DNA from: Candidatus Aminicenantota bacterium
GTDB lineage: Bacteria > Acidobacteriota > Aminicenantia > Aminicenantales > Aminicenantaceae
Assembly: GCA_020348385.1 (NCBI GenBank)
Contig: CP070750.1
Location: 2,594,476-2,658,475, forward strand
Reading direction: 5' to 3'
Length of the DNA: 64,000 nt
The notes under the pieces were generated by a model. The model had not been told where the DNA came from. It saw nothing but the letters and a program-made list of their open reading frames with translations, and did not search any database. The position numbers and the translations under genes were made by a program. This document shows positions 16,591 to 25,754 of this stretch, one piece after another. Each line of letters opens with the position of its first letter. Position 1 is the first letter of the stretch.

Positions 16591-19242
16591 CTACGGAAAA
16601 ATCACCTCTAGCGGGCTAATGTCTTTTGATAATTTTGTCTGAATATCCCGAAATTCTTGCCACATGTTTTTATCCGGCTCGCCTATCTTTATGGTGTATA
16701 TGCCGGATTCGAATACTTTTGGCTGAAAAAACTGGCCATTTATCCGCAGGGCATACACCATCTCTTCTGTCTGTTGTCGATAGATCTGGATCACGGGGTC
16801 GATCAGGCCGGTGACTCGGACCTCAGGCAACCAAGCCCTGGCCTTTGTTCCGTAGTTATCCAGCTGATTGATCAGGATGGGCCATCCTGGAAAAGGCTTG
16901 TCTTCTGCCGGATCGGCCCAATAAGGCCAATTTGTCAATTCGATATCTCGGCTGTACTTGGAAAACGTGATAACACTGTAACCTGTGGCCAATTCATGGT
17001 GTCTTTCAGGTTGAATGGTCGTTTTCTGGGGATTGGCGATGGCATACACCGTGACCTTGTTTCCGAAGCCGTCCTCAAAATCACCGGTGTATTTTGGGCT
17101 GTCGGGTAGGCGGTTTTTTCCGGGTACGGGTGGCCACCATCTCCGCGGGAATAGGTTCCCGGTCGCAGGCGACACGATGACATATCCTGAATCACGCCAC
17201 TCCTCCACACCATACTGGCTGGTGTTGGCTAGGTGCTGGTCTCCTACGATGTGCGTGGCAAATGCCTTCCGGAATAGCCGGATGGCCTTATCCCGACCGA
17301 CTTGTGGCCATCCATTGGAATCAAAATCAGCGACTTGCTTATCCCCTTTCACATAGGCACCGGCATCAGGAATTTCCAGTCCAGGTACGACCCCATCGCT
17401 TGTGGCTGATTCCGGAAGAGTGGCCACATTGGAAAACAAGGTCTGGGACACAGCCACCTTCATCCAGGTCTGTTGGGACCAATCCCCTGCCCATTTTTCT
17501 AAAAATTTCAATTGGCGTTCCCCAAGGAGTACGGCATCTGCGATCCTTGATTTTTGTTTCACACTCCACTGAGGATTTTGAACCCAACCATTGATTATAT
17601 CTGCTTCGGGAAACATTTTTCTCGGGGCAGATTTGAACTTTCGGTCCTCGAGAACAGCGATGCTCAATCCCCCGATATTACACTCGGTAAAATAGACTCC
17701 GATTCCCTGTTCGACTGGCTGCGGATCAACCGGATCGGGCAGATGACTTGTCTGTGTGGTCTGGACCATATTCACGAACTCTGGAGACATCCTGTAGCCT
17801 CCGGAATCCTGGGCCTCGGCGCCTGTCAATCCGGGATCTGTCGCTTTTCCGCCGGCGCCCCAAACATTCCCGTGGTAAACGTCGTGGTCATCCGGGATAG
17901 CGATGGTCGGCACTCTGTTGGTGAGTTCTTTATTGGAAATGCACCAAAGATACCATTTATAAAGGTAGTCCAAAAAAGCATGTTCTCGGTCGGCCCGCGT
18001 GGGAGAGGAACCTTCATAAATCTGATCACCGGCAAAAAACAGCACATCCGGTTCGTGTTTTTTCAGGCATTCCTCCAGATCAGCATGGGGATACAGGATT
18101 CCCCAGTCCCAGGGATACCACTCCCCATCAATTCCGCTCCAGAAGCCACGACCTGGCTTGACAACCTGTTTCACACAGCTCATCGATATCATGACAAGCT
18201 TATCCTTATCGGTGGGATCTTTTTTAACGATCCCTTCCAAAATATATTTGTTTTCTTGCTCTCTATTGAGCGCATATTCCACACGAAAAGGCACATCCTT
18301 TTGATGGTTCCAGTTCTCGATCCGGAAAGGCACGGTATAGGATGGACGAAGAATCGCGGATGTGGCGGCGTGCTCCCAGTTGTCAGAAATCAGGAGGTAC
18401 AAATCGACCGTTTGGTTTTCCGATTTGGCAAGAGGCATAAACTGCACGGTCAGCTTAAGAGTGCCACGACTCAACGTGTACAGGGCCGTGACCATAGGGC
18501 CTAGGTTGCGATCCGGAAAGCATTCCAGTTTGGACCCGGAAATATCCCAGTCTTCAAACGCAAAACGATTGTCCGTTTCACTGGCATACCCCCCGTGAGA
18601 AACAAGGGCCACATTTCCAACAAACCGATCCGCAGGCAAGTCTTGGATGACTAATCGCGATAAAACGTCATTTTTGGCCAAATCCATTGCCTCTAACGTA
18701 AGCCTGTAACCCCTTTTTCCTGATTTTAATTTCAAATCCAGACGGATTTTATCCCAGTTCACAGCATTCTTTTCCTGGTAAATTAAATACTCATCTTTTT
18801 GCTCGTGATCACGGACAAACAGTTGCCCTTGTCCATCACACCCGACAAACAGCCCTGCCTGCTTACCGTAAGAATGATGGATAAGCGAAGCCGACCGGTA
18901 ATCCATATCCCCTCCTGCGCCCAGCAGATACCCTGCTGCCGCATCTGAGTCATTCCCTCCGGAGATCTTCTGTAGCAATACAGAGCTTTCCAGATCTCCC
19001 TCTGATTCATTTAATCTCATGGTTGTCAGATGAACGGTTCTCATAGGTAGAGAACTCAAACATTCCAACTTTCCATTGGCAACTTGCCAATCCTGGAGCC
19101 TATTGGCCCACAATTCCGGGCCTGTCCAAGGTCCATCGGGTGAAAATCCCCATTGGCTGCTGTATCCAGGTCCCTGGGAAACGGAACAAAAGGAAAAAAA
19201 TAAGACCAGACAAAAGATAGATATCTTGATAGAGACAGACAT
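16591..19242 (-). CDS. PhoD-like metallophosphatase, exported
   Basis: An 883-residue secreted protein. The ATG at 19242 has a GAGGTG site at good spacing, better than the GTG at 19248. A hydrophobic N-terminus ends with FSFC, which could be a weak lipobox. The first 330 residues are beta-rich and carry no motif I can name. The metallophosphatase core follows with DVLFFAGDQIYEG, AIPDDHDVYHGN, a QTLFSN region and HIVGDQHLAN, the residues that bind the two metals in PhoD. A C-terminal beta domain of about 120 residues ends it. PhoD enzymes hydrolyse phosphodiesters and phosphomonoesters. Far longer than classical PhoD (about 550), because of the N-terminal extension. It lies 77 bases after the GH20-like gene on the same strand. 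Confidence 0.87.
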   Translation of the reverse strand: MSVSIKISIFCLVLFFSFCSVSQGPGYSSQWGFSPDGPWTGPELWANRLQDWQVANGKLECLSSLPMRTVHLTTMRLNESEGDLESSVLLQKISGGNDSDAAAGYLLGAGGDMDYRSASLIHHSYGKQAGLFVGCDGQGQLFVRDHEQKDEYLIYQEKNAVNWDKIRLDLKLKSGKRGYRLTLEAMDLAKNDVLSRLVIQDLPADRFVGNVALVSHGGYASETDNRFAFEDWDISGSKLECFPDRNLGPMVTALYTLSRGTLKLTVQFMPLAKSENQTVDLYLLISDNWEHAATSAILRPSYTVPFRIENWNHQKDVPFRVEYALNREQENKYILEGIVKKDPTDKDKLVMISMSCVKQVVKPGRGFWSGIDGEWYPWDWGILYPHADLEECLKKHEPDVLFFAGDQIYEGSSPTRADREHAFLDYLYKWYLWCISNKELTNRVPTIAIPDDHDVYHGNVWGAGGKATDPGLTGAEAQDSGGYRMSPEFVNMVQTTQTSHLPDPVDPQPVEQGIGVYFTECNIGGLSIAVLEDRKFKSAPRKMFPEADIINGWVQNPQWSVKQKSRIADAVLLGERQLKFLEKWAGDWSQQTWMKVAVSQTLFSNVATLPESATSDGVVPGLEIPDAGAYVKGDKQVADFDSNGWPQVGRDKAIRLFRKAFATHIVGDQHLANTSQYGVEEWRDSGYVIVSPATGNLFPRRWWPPVPGKNRLPDSPKYTGDFEDGFGNKVTVYAIANPQKTTIQPERHHELATGYSVITFSKYSRDIELTNWPYWADPAEDKPFPGWPILINQLDNYGTKARAWLPEVRVTGLIDPVIQIYRQQTEEMVYALRINGQFFQPKVFESGIYTIKIGEPDKNMWQEFRDIQTKLSKDISPLEVIFP

Positions 19243-19319
19243 GTTCACCTCACCCCTTTAGTTTTACGTGACTTTGTAACAATCACAGGTTTAACGGCTA
19301 AATGCAATTTTCTGTTGGT

Positions 19320-20354
19320 TCATTTATCCAAAAGCAGCTTAAGGCCTTCTTCAAGCGGCTGATACTTCAGCCAATCGGTCTTTCCCCAGGAGGTAAAAAG
19401 ATGACCGAGCATCTTGGGATTTTTCAGCTTTTGACTGTACAGGATGAGCTCTTTTGTTGCGTCTACTTTTCGCCAACTTGTCGGAAGTACCCGAAATCCT
19501 TTTTCGATAAAAATGGGAAGGGATGGATAGGCTTTCATTTTTTCATAATGCCAAGGACAGATAATAATGTCTTTAGGAATCATGTCTATGGCAGAAGCTG
19601 TCCCGTTCAGGGAGGATTCCCATCTGCCGAATTCAAAATTTTTGCCATCAAACAAACGGTCGCCCCACATCAACATCTCGACGCCTCGACCTTTAACCAG
19701 ATGGTTGTACATATCATTGATGGCTTTCGCATACAGTTCACCCGGATCTTTTCCTTTCGTCGAAGGAGAATGCTCGCTTCCCAGCAGGAACACCTCATCC
19801 ATTCCGACATGAAAGGCATCGGCATTGAAAGCTTCGATTAATTCGTCCATCAATTCAAAGATCATGGAATTGACCTGCGGATTCAGCACGTCCCATTCGC
19901 GGCAGTAGATGCCCGTATTATCCGGAAAGGCCCCTGGAGTCAGGTCAAAGTGGGGAAATTCGACAAGCAGCGGAAAAGTCTCCTCTTCCCATGATTGATG
20001 CCCGACGCATTGAAATTCAGGAATGATCCGAATGCCGTTTTTTCTGCAGGTTTCTGCAAACCTATGCGATCCCTTTTGTGTTATGGGACTAGCTCCTCTT
20101 CTAAGTTCCGGATGGGAGTTGAAATTGAAATTGTAGTCGATTTCGAAAATAACCGTGTTTACACCCATTTCGGCCAATTTGGGGATGGTTTTTTCCAGTT
20201 CCCTCAATTCTCGATCGGTCTCATAACCCAAAAAGTGAACGGCCCGCCACGTTTCTCCTGGTCCTGGACCTGTTTTGATTTCGGTAGTGGACGATGTGCA
20301 TCCGACAATAAAAAGGAAACAAGCAAACAGGGGTAAAAAACGGAATGCTTTCAT
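19320..20354 (-). CDS. GH20-like beta-N-acetylhexosaminidase lipoprotein
   Basis: The ATG at 20354 follows AGGAGAGG and starts a lipoprotein signal with lipobox FIVGC; the in-frame extension to 20378 is rejected. The 344-residue product is essentially one TIM barrel: GVNTVIFEIDYNF near residue 70, RIIPEFQCVGHQ near 115 and the diagnostic catalytic pair in HVGMDEVF near residue 185 (family HxGxDE). It lacks the usual N-terminal GH20b domain, so it is shorter than classical enzymes of 500-800 residues. GH20 removes terminal GlcNAc or GalNAc by substrate-assisted catalysis. It is the third gene of a GH9/acyltransferase/GH20 run with a 30-base gap, so the substrate is probably an amino-sugar oligomer. 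Confidence 0.85.
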   Translation of the reverse strand: MKAFRFLPLFACFLFIVGCTSSTTEIKTGPGPGETWRAVHFLGYETDRELRELEKTIPKLAEMGVNTVIFEIDYNFNFNSHPELRRGASPITQKGSHRFAETCRKNGIRIIPEFQCVGHQSWEEETFPLLVEFPHFDLTPGAFPDNTGIYCREWDVLNPQVNSMIFELMDELIEAFNADAFHVGMDEVFLLGSEHSPSTKGKDPGELYAKAINDMYNHLVKGRGVEMLMWGDRLFDGKNFEFGRWESSLNGTASAIDMIPKDIIICPWHYEKMKAYPSLPIFIEKGFRVLPTSWRKVDATKELILYSQKLKNPKMLGHLFTSWGKTDWLKYQPLEEGLKLLLDK

Positions 20355-20384
20355 TTTAACCTCTCCTTTGGGGATCACATCCCT

Positions 20385-21620
20385 TTATAATTTTAGCTTA
20401 ATACCTATCCGGCTTAATCCGCCTGTCAACCAGGTCACCGCAAAAGCAAAAACCAGAGAACGCCACAATCCGGAGGAATAACCACTCCCGAGCCGAGAGT
20501 AAAATCCGGATCCACGAGGGGTTGCTTCTAACAGAGAAAATATTGAATAAATCAGGGGAGCTAAAATATAAGCGAATAGTGCATTTCTTCCGGCTGGTTT
20601 CAATACGACCGCCCATCCTTTCCATCCCTTCACATCTATGAGCCAGTATACCACTAACCAGCACCAAACCATAATCGCTGAACACCACAGACCCCAAGAG
20701 GGCGTCGCAAGATTTTTGTTTATTGTAAATATCCGGTGTATGTCATCAAAAGAATGAAGCAGAAAAGCTGCGGATGCCAGGCCGAGACCATAAAATAATC
20801 CCCAGCGCATTCGCTGGTTGTGAGTTTTTAAAGACGTATCAGGCATGATAATAATTCCTAGGATAACACCTGAAATGACGATCGCTCCATGGGAGCACAG
20901 GATTATGCCAAAGTTGGACCATGGCGTGATCCATAGCACCCCATAAAAAACGACTTCAATTACCATGTAAACACCGTAGAGAAGTGTCATGACTCCAATT
21001 AGCGCAGGCCATTGGCGTCGGAGCGGCAGGTAGGCTGAACATCCGACAAGATAAGCCCAGCCGATGAGTCCGAGGATACCCCACCAAGGCACGCGCATTT
21101 GGATAAGGCCTTGGGCCCCGTTTCCACGGTAGAGCAAAACCAGGATCATCAGAAGCAAGGCTCCTGAGATCTTCATTGCCAAGATAGCGGTTTTTTTTTG
21201 TTCCCTTCCGCGCAAAGGAGCGTTCCACGCCATGATGACCCCCACGTACATCAACAGGGCCCACACATGCGGATTGAGGATTCCTGGATCCGCATGCGAT
21301 TCGACATTTACCATATATACTCCGATAAAAAGCAGGCTGAAGGTTCGAAACAGGATGTGTTTCCAGATTTTCCCAGGGCTTTCTCTTCTCTCGATTCTTC
21401 GTCCTAGGGCAAGGGAAATAGACATGCCGACGATAAACAGGAAAGCCGGGAAAACGATATCGGCAAAAGTCATGCCATCTGCATCTGAAGGGGATATATG
21501 TTTCATCCAGGCTGGAGCTCCATCGACCCCCGCGATATCATTAACGAAAAGCATCGCCAGGATCGCGATCCCTCGCAGCGCATCAATGGATGCAATCCGC
21601 GGGGCCGGGTTTGATTTCAT
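20385..21620 (-). CDS. NagX/HGSNAT-like membrane acyltransferase (DUF5009 type)
   Basis: A polytopic membrane protein of 411 residues with about ten hydrophobic helices. The N-terminal motif RIASIDALRGIAI and the following FPAFLFIVGMSISLALGRR are characteristic of the DUF5009 group, related to heparan-alpha-glucosaminide N-acetyltransferase and the bacterial NagX protein. By family knowledge these move an acyl group across the membrane onto the amino group of terminal glucosamine. The ATG follows the TAG of the GH9 gene after one base, so translation is coupled. Position between GH9 and GH20-like genes supports amino-sugar processing. Enzyme function itself is not shown by sequence alone. Confidence 0.85.
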   Translation of the reverse strand: MKSNPAPRIASIDALRGIAILAMLFVNDIAGVDGAPAWMKHISPSDADGMTFADIVFPAFLFIVGMSISLALGRRIERRESPGKIWKHILFRTFSLLFIGVYMVNVESHADPGILNPHVWALLMYVGVIMAWNAPLRGREQKKTAILAMKISGALLLMILVLLYRGNGAQGLIQMRVPWWGILGLIGWAYLVGCSAYLPLRRQWPALIGVMTLLYGVYMVIEVVFYGVLWITPWSNFGIILCSHGAIVISGVILGIIIMPDTSLKTHNQRMRWGLFYGLGLASAAFLLHSFDDIHRIFTINKNLATPSWGLWCSAIMVWCWLVVYWLIDVKGWKGWAVVLKPAGRNALFAYILAPLIYSIFSLLEATPRGSGFYSRLGSGYSSGLWRSLVFAFAVTWLTGGLSRIGIKLKL

Positions 21621-21621
21621 C

Positions 21622-23472
21622 CTACCCTATTATCGAAATCGCAATTAAAAACCAGGAAGCATGCGGTAGCCACTGCTCTCCCCATCTCCAGTCATTATCC
21701 TTGCCTGTGACAGAGTGTGGCAGGTTGAAGTCAATGTCTTCATCACCGTCCAAACCGGCGGTTATGCCGTTACAGATGCCGCCAGGCGCGTTGGTGTACT
21801 GATAGGAGCCGAAAAACATGTACTCAGGATTGTTTCTCCCAGATCCGTGCAGCATACACGTGTCAAACGGATTCAAACCCAAGATCCAATTCAATTGATC
21901 CTGAGAAAAAACCTGTAACTTTTCATAAAAATCTGTATCCTGCTTAAAATATCTTGCCGTCATTCTGGCTGCAGCGGCCATAGAACCCAGTCTTGCATTT
22001 TCTCCCTGCCACCATGGAGCCGTTTCCGTGTCATGCGGGAAAAAAAAGCTGGTCCGCCTTCTGCCATCTTTGCTGCGGACAAGCTGGCGACTGTATCCAA
22101 AAGGGTTGGCGACTTCCTGGGTCACCTCGAGTTCAAATAGCAGAGATTTTTTAACCGTGACCAGGACTCTATTTTTAGTTTTTTCATCCGCAACACCCAG
22201 ATATAAGAGTAGGCTAACGACCGGAAATCCGGCATCAGAGGCATGAAAAAAAGGCCGGTCTCCATCATCGGCACGCCAGTAATTATTGTAGCCTCCACCG
22301 GATATCAAGCGATTCATTAGGCTAGAGGCCCTTCTATCGGCTGCCGTCCTGTATTTCATTTTGCCCGTCGCTTTATAAAGCTCAACAGATGCAGTCAAAG
22401 CGCAATAGTCATCCACAATATTTTCCTTTCCATCATTTGTGAAATTGAGGTTATTCTTTTCCAGATAGGCAAAAGCGTCTTCTGCAGCCTTGAGATAGTC
22501 GGCATTTTTAAACTCACCCGATACATCATAGGTGCTCGCGATGGCCAGGGCGGCAATGGACAGGCCACCCCCTGCTCTGTATCCGACTTCATAAGTGTGC
22601 GAAGCTGCCGGCATCTCCTCCTTTTTATTTTCCTTTAACAAATCGCTTTCTTCGGGTTTTTTCTCCTTTATTCTAAAACCCTTCATGGCAGGAGTAATAC
22701 GCCTGTCACCAGGCCTTTTCCCCGGGCCTATTCCTGAAACAGTCCGATAAAACGAGCCCCGAGGTTTTTTTACCCGAACGAGATAATCCGCGCCATACAT
22801 GGCTTCATCCAGAAGCCTCCGCTTAAACTGATTAAAATCCGGATCCCCTCTTTTTTCCAACGCTTCATAAGTCTTGAACAGACTCCATACAGTAAGCGGT
22901 GTTTGCTGAGGATTGAAATAACTGGAAAACGAAAGATGGGATAAATGTTTGCCGTAATCTCCGCTGGCGTCGTACCAGCCGCCATGAACATCGACCGTCC
23001 CCTCTTCACCTTCGGAAAATGTCATGTTCCCATCCGCCTTGTTTAGCAGTCCCGTACATCTTTGTCCCTTGAAATAAAAAATGACATCGGAAAGGGCGTG
23101 CCTTTCCAGGATGTTGTTCTGAATTCGGAAAGGAAAGGATCGGACGGTTCCTTTGCTTGTCAAACATTCGATATAAAACATCCCCTCGATGGTCACTTCA
23201 TCGAAGTCAATACTCCAGTAGTGCCATTCCTTCCAGTTCTGTACCCGTCCTGTTTTTTTAACAGGACCGGAAAGCACCTCTTTTCCTGTTTGATATTCCT
23301 TCACCTTGAATGTCGTTATGTTGTTTTCTTTGTATCCCTGGACAACAGCATGTTTTGGACCCGATGTTTCGTATCCAATATGATTGGTGAGGATTTTTAT
23401 GTTTCCTGCAAGGACAGCCGGAAAAATCAGGAGACACATCAATAAAATGAGAAATCCGGGAGTTTTTATCAT
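21622..23472 (-). CDS. Secreted GH9-family glycoside hydrolase
   Basis: The 616-residue product has a Sec signal (to about residue 22), a CelD_N-like immunoglobulin domain (about 23-120, with HIGYETSGPKHAVVQ) and a GH9 catalytic (alpha/alpha)6 barrel. The barrel shows GGWYDASGDYGKHLS (the DAxGD acid/base region), a conserved YEVGYRAGGG stretch, WILGLNPFDTCMLHG and a C-terminal WGEQWLPH with the likely catalytic Glu. A Lys/Glu-rich loop near 270-290 is unusual. GH9 includes endoglucanases and, in Vibrionaceae chitin clusters, exo-beta-D-glucosaminidases; the neighbours (NagX-like, GH20-like) favour the latter. It is divergent from the sulfatase-maturase gene at 23626. Confidence 0.9.
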   Translation of the reverse strand: MIKTPGFLILLMCLLIFPAVLAGNIKILTNHIGYETSGPKHAVVQGYKENNITTFKVKEYQTGKEVLSGPVKKTGRVQNWKEWHYWSIDFDEVTIEGMFYIECLTSKGTVRSFPFRIQNNILERHALSDVIFYFKGQRCTGLLNKADGNMTFSEGEEGTVDVHGGWYDASGDYGKHLSHLSFSSYFNPQQTPLTVWSLFKTYEALEKRGDPDFNQFKRRLLDEAMYGADYLVRVKKPRGSFYRTVSGIGPGKRPGDRRITPAMKGFRIKEKKPEESDLLKENKKEEMPAASHTYEVGYRAGGGLSIAALAIASTYDVSGEFKNADYLKAAEDAFAYLEKNNLNFTNDGKENIVDDYCALTASVELYKATGKMKYRTAADRRASSLMNRLISGGGYNNYWRADDGDRPFFHASDAGFPVVSLLLYLGVADEKTKNRVLVTVKKSLLFELEVTQEVANPFGYSRQLVRSKDGRRRTSFFFPHDTETAPWWQGENARLGSMAAAARMTARYFKQDTDFYEKLQVFSQDQLNWILGLNPFDTCMLHGSGRNNPEYMFFGSYQYTNAPGGICNGITAGLDGDEDIDFNLPHSVTGKDNDWRWGEQWLPHASWFLIAISIIG

Positions 23473-23559
23473 GAATAACTCTCCTCGAGATTAGGTTAAT
23501 TTCCATTCCATTCTATGGATTTTATCTGCATTAAGCAAATAAGGATGCTTGGTATTTCC

Positions 23560-23588
23560 TTGACCCAGACCTCTTGTTCCTCTATACT
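23560..23588 (+). promoter_or_regulatory. Strong sigma70-like promoter for the sulfatase maturase
   Basis: TTGACC at 23560-23565, a 17-base spacer and TATACT at 23583-23588. It lies inside the possible N-terminal extension of the maturase, which argues that the ATG at 23626 is the true start. Confidence 0.65.
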
Positions 23589-23625
23589 TTTCCCGACATT
23601 CCATCCGGAGTTGAGATACCGAATA

Positions 23626-24768
23626 ATGGCCAAAGCTTCTCGGGATTTTCAGGTATTTGCAAAGCCGGCAGGTCCCCTCTGCAACCTGGACTGCGCGTAT
23701 TGTTATTACTTAAAAAAAGACCAACTCTATCCCAAGGGAGAGTCCTTTTGCATGCCCGAAATCATCCTCGAGGAGTATATCGTTCAACACATCGAAGCAT
23801 CCACAGAACCTGTGATCCGCTTTTCCTGGCATGGAGGAGAACCGACCATCTTGGGGCTGGAATATTTCCACAAGGTCGTAAACCTCCAGCGCAAACATCA
23901 GCCCCCCAACCAACGCATTATGAATGGCATGCAGACGAATGGAACCCTCTTGGATGATGAATGGTGCCGGTTTTTGTTCGAAGAAGATTTTTCCGTTGGA
24001 CTGAGCCTAGACGGTCCGCAAGAAATGCATGACAGATACCGAAGGGACAAAGGAGGCAATCCCACGCATGAACTCACGATGCGAGGGTACAAACTGCTGG
24101 ATCATCATCGAGTCTCCACCGATATCTTGTGTGTGGTGAATGCTCACAACGTCCGATATCCATTGGAAGTCTATCGATTCTTCAAGCGGATCGGAGCCAG
24201 TTACGTGAGTTTTTTGCCGATGGTCGACCACCAACCAAAAGCTAAAAATGGTGTCAGTACTCTTACTGTTCCGTCAGATGCTTGGGGCACTTTTCTCTGC
24301 ACCATCTTCGATGAGTGGGTGAGCCAGGATATCGGGAAGATCAAAGTGCAAATTTTCGAAGAGGCTGCCCGAACAGCCTTTGAGCAGGAACATTCTCTTT
24401 GCATCTTCCGGCCCATCTGCGGGGATATTCCTGTCATAGAACACAACGGAGACTTTTACTCATGCGACCACTTTGTGGATGCAGAACATAAACTCGGAAA
24501 CATCATCGAAACTGTGCTTGCCCGGCTCCTCGAGAGTCCTGTGCAGCGAGCATTCGGGAAAACCAAGCTGGATTCCTTGCCCCGCTACTGTCGGGAGTGT
24601 GAAGTCAAGGCTATGTGTAATGGAGAGTGTCCGAAAAACAGATTCATCCGGACACCCGATGGAGAAGATGGATTGAATTACCTATGCGCTGGGTACAAAC
24701 GCTTTTTTTCCCATTGCATGCCTTTTATCGACGAGGTCGCTGCCGAATGGAAGAGGCAGGCTCCTTAA
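23626..24768 (+). CDS. Anaerobic sulfatase-maturating radical SAM enzyme (anSME)
   Basis: The 380-residue enzyme starts MAKASRDFQVFAKP. The radical SAM cluster motif CNLDCAYC lies at residues 19-26 and is followed by YYLKK, typical of anSME. SLDGPQEMHDRYRR carries the conserved region with a candidate catalytic Asp. The C-terminal SPASM domain has CGDIPVIEHNGDFYSCDHF and CRECEVKAMCNGECPKNRF, giving the auxiliary [4Fe-4S] clusters. By family knowledge it oxidises Cys or Ser in the CxPxR or SxPxR motif of sulfatases to formylglycine without oxygen. All three local sulfatases have Cys, so it can serve them in trans. Its own promoter (23560-23588) is divergent from the GH9 run. Its start codon has only a weak ribosome site. 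Confidence 0.95.
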   Translation: MAKASRDFQVFAKPAGPLCNLDCAYCYYLKKDQLYPKGESFCMPEIILEEYIVQHIEASTEPVIRFSWHGGEPTILGLEYFHKVVNLQRKHQPPNQRIMNGMQTNGTLLDDEWCRFLFEEDFSVGLSLDGPQEMHDRYRRDKGGNPTHELTMRGYKLLDHHRVSTDILCVVNAHNVRYPLEVYRFFKRIGASYVSFLPMVDHQPKAKNGVSTLTVPSDAWGTFLCTIFDEWVSQDIGKIKVQIFEEAARTAFEQEHSLCIFRPICGDIPVIEHNGDFYSCDHFVDAEHKLGNIIETVLARLLESPVQRAFGKTKLDSLPRYCRECEVKAMCNGECPKNRFIRTPDGEDGLNYLCAGYKRFFSHCMPFIDEVAAEWKRQAP

Positions 24769-24776
24769 TCGCAACA

Positions 24777-24813
24777 ACAGATAAAAATATCTGTCAGGTT
24801 TTGAGTTTTTCTT
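24777..24813 (+). terminator. Hairpin with T-rich tail between maturase and DLH
   Basis: ACAGATA (24777-24783) and TATCTGT (24788-24794) form a perfect 7-bp stem with an AAAA loop, followed by TTTT, TTTTT and TTT runs up to 24813. It fits a terminator for the plus-strand maturase and overlaps the last base of the convergent dienelactone hydrolase. Confidence 0.5.
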
Positions 24814-25684
24814 TAAAAAATGCGATCGTGCGTTCAAACGCCAATTCGGCTGCTTCTTTGTCGTATCGGGAACCGGTATCATTATGAAAAGCGTGCCCTG
24901 TTCCTTCGTAAATATAAATCTTGTAATCCACCGAGGCCTTCTTGAGAGCCTCTTCGAAAGCCGGGATTCCCGCATTGATCCGTTCGTCTTGACCCGCATA
25001 ATGGCAGAGCAAAGAGGCTTTGATCCTGGGGACATCTTCAACGGTAGGTTGCCTTCCGTAAAAGGGAACCACAGCCAATAGATCCGGAGAATTCACAGCC
25101 ATTTGGTTGACCATGCCTCCCCCCCAGCAGAAACCCATACAACCGACCTTTCCTGTGGATTGGGGATGCGTCATCAAGTACTTCACAGCAGCCACATTAT
25201 TCTTTATCGTGGTTTCACTATCCAGCTTCCGCATCAAGGATCTTGCCTCATCGAGATTATCCTTCGGCGTCCCCCCCAAAGGGGATAGGGCGTCGGTCGC
25301 AATGGCCAAAAATCCCTCCAAAGCCACACGCCGGCTCACGTCTTTGATATGGGGTTGAAGTCCTTTGTTTTCATGGATCACGATCACACCAGGGAGCTTT
25401 TCCTCTCCTTTCGGCCTTGCCAAATAGGCCCGCACATCGCCAGTTTCCCCGGGAAATTTCAAATATTCCGTATACAACCGAGAATCATCCTCGGCGACGA
25501 TTTGAGCTTCGGCATGGCTGTTTTCAAGAATAGGCAACAGGGCAAAAGCGGCAGCCGACCCCCCAGCTATTTTAGCCAATGTCTTGAGAAATTCCCTCCG
25601 GTTCAATCCTCCGTTTTTGTAATCCTCGTATAATCCTACAATTTTTGACTCCATGGACTTTTTCATGTTTTTTCCTCTTCTCAT
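24794..25684 (-). CDS. Dienelactone-hydrolase family protein with twin-arginine signal
   Basis: The 296-residue product starts at an ATG with a GGAGGG site seven bases upstream. Residues about 27-55 read LNRREFLKTLAKIAGGSAAAFALLP, a twin-arginine-type signal placed after a 25-residue polar leader. The alpha/beta hydrolase has VIVIHENKGL (oxyanion region), GFCWGG with nucleophilic Cys, AGQDERI with Asp and GTGHAF with His, which is the Cys-Asp-His triad of dienelactone hydrolases. Classical members open lactone rings; a polysaccharide-lactone or ester role in this operon is possible but not proven. It is the last gene of the minus-strand run, 70 bases after the sulfatase. Confidence 0.9.
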   Translation of the reverse strand: MRRGKNMKKSMESKIVGLYEDYKNGGLNRREFLKTLAKIAGGSAAAFALLPILENSHAEAQIVAEDDSRLYTEYLKFPGETGDVRAYLARPKGEEKLPGVIVIHENKGLQPHIKDVSRRVALEGFLAIATDALSPLGGTPKDNLDEARSLMRKLDSETTIKNNVAAVKYLMTHPQSTGKVGCMGFCWGGGMVNQMAVNSPDLLAVVPFYGRQPTVEDVPRIKASLLCHYAGQDERINAGIPAFEEALKKASVDYKIYIYEGTGHAFHNDTGSRYDKEAAELAFERTIAFFKEKLKT

Positions 25685-25754
25685 ATTTTCCCTCCTAAAC
25701 TGAGTTTATGAATCGCTTCGTTTCATTTGAAGTATCACATCTTTTCCCTATGTG

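Noticed and set aside
17554-18504. 316-codon plus-strand open frame opposite the PhoD-like gene
   Set aside because: Antisense shadow without ribosome site or recognisable protein features; the PhoD metal motifs prove the other strand.
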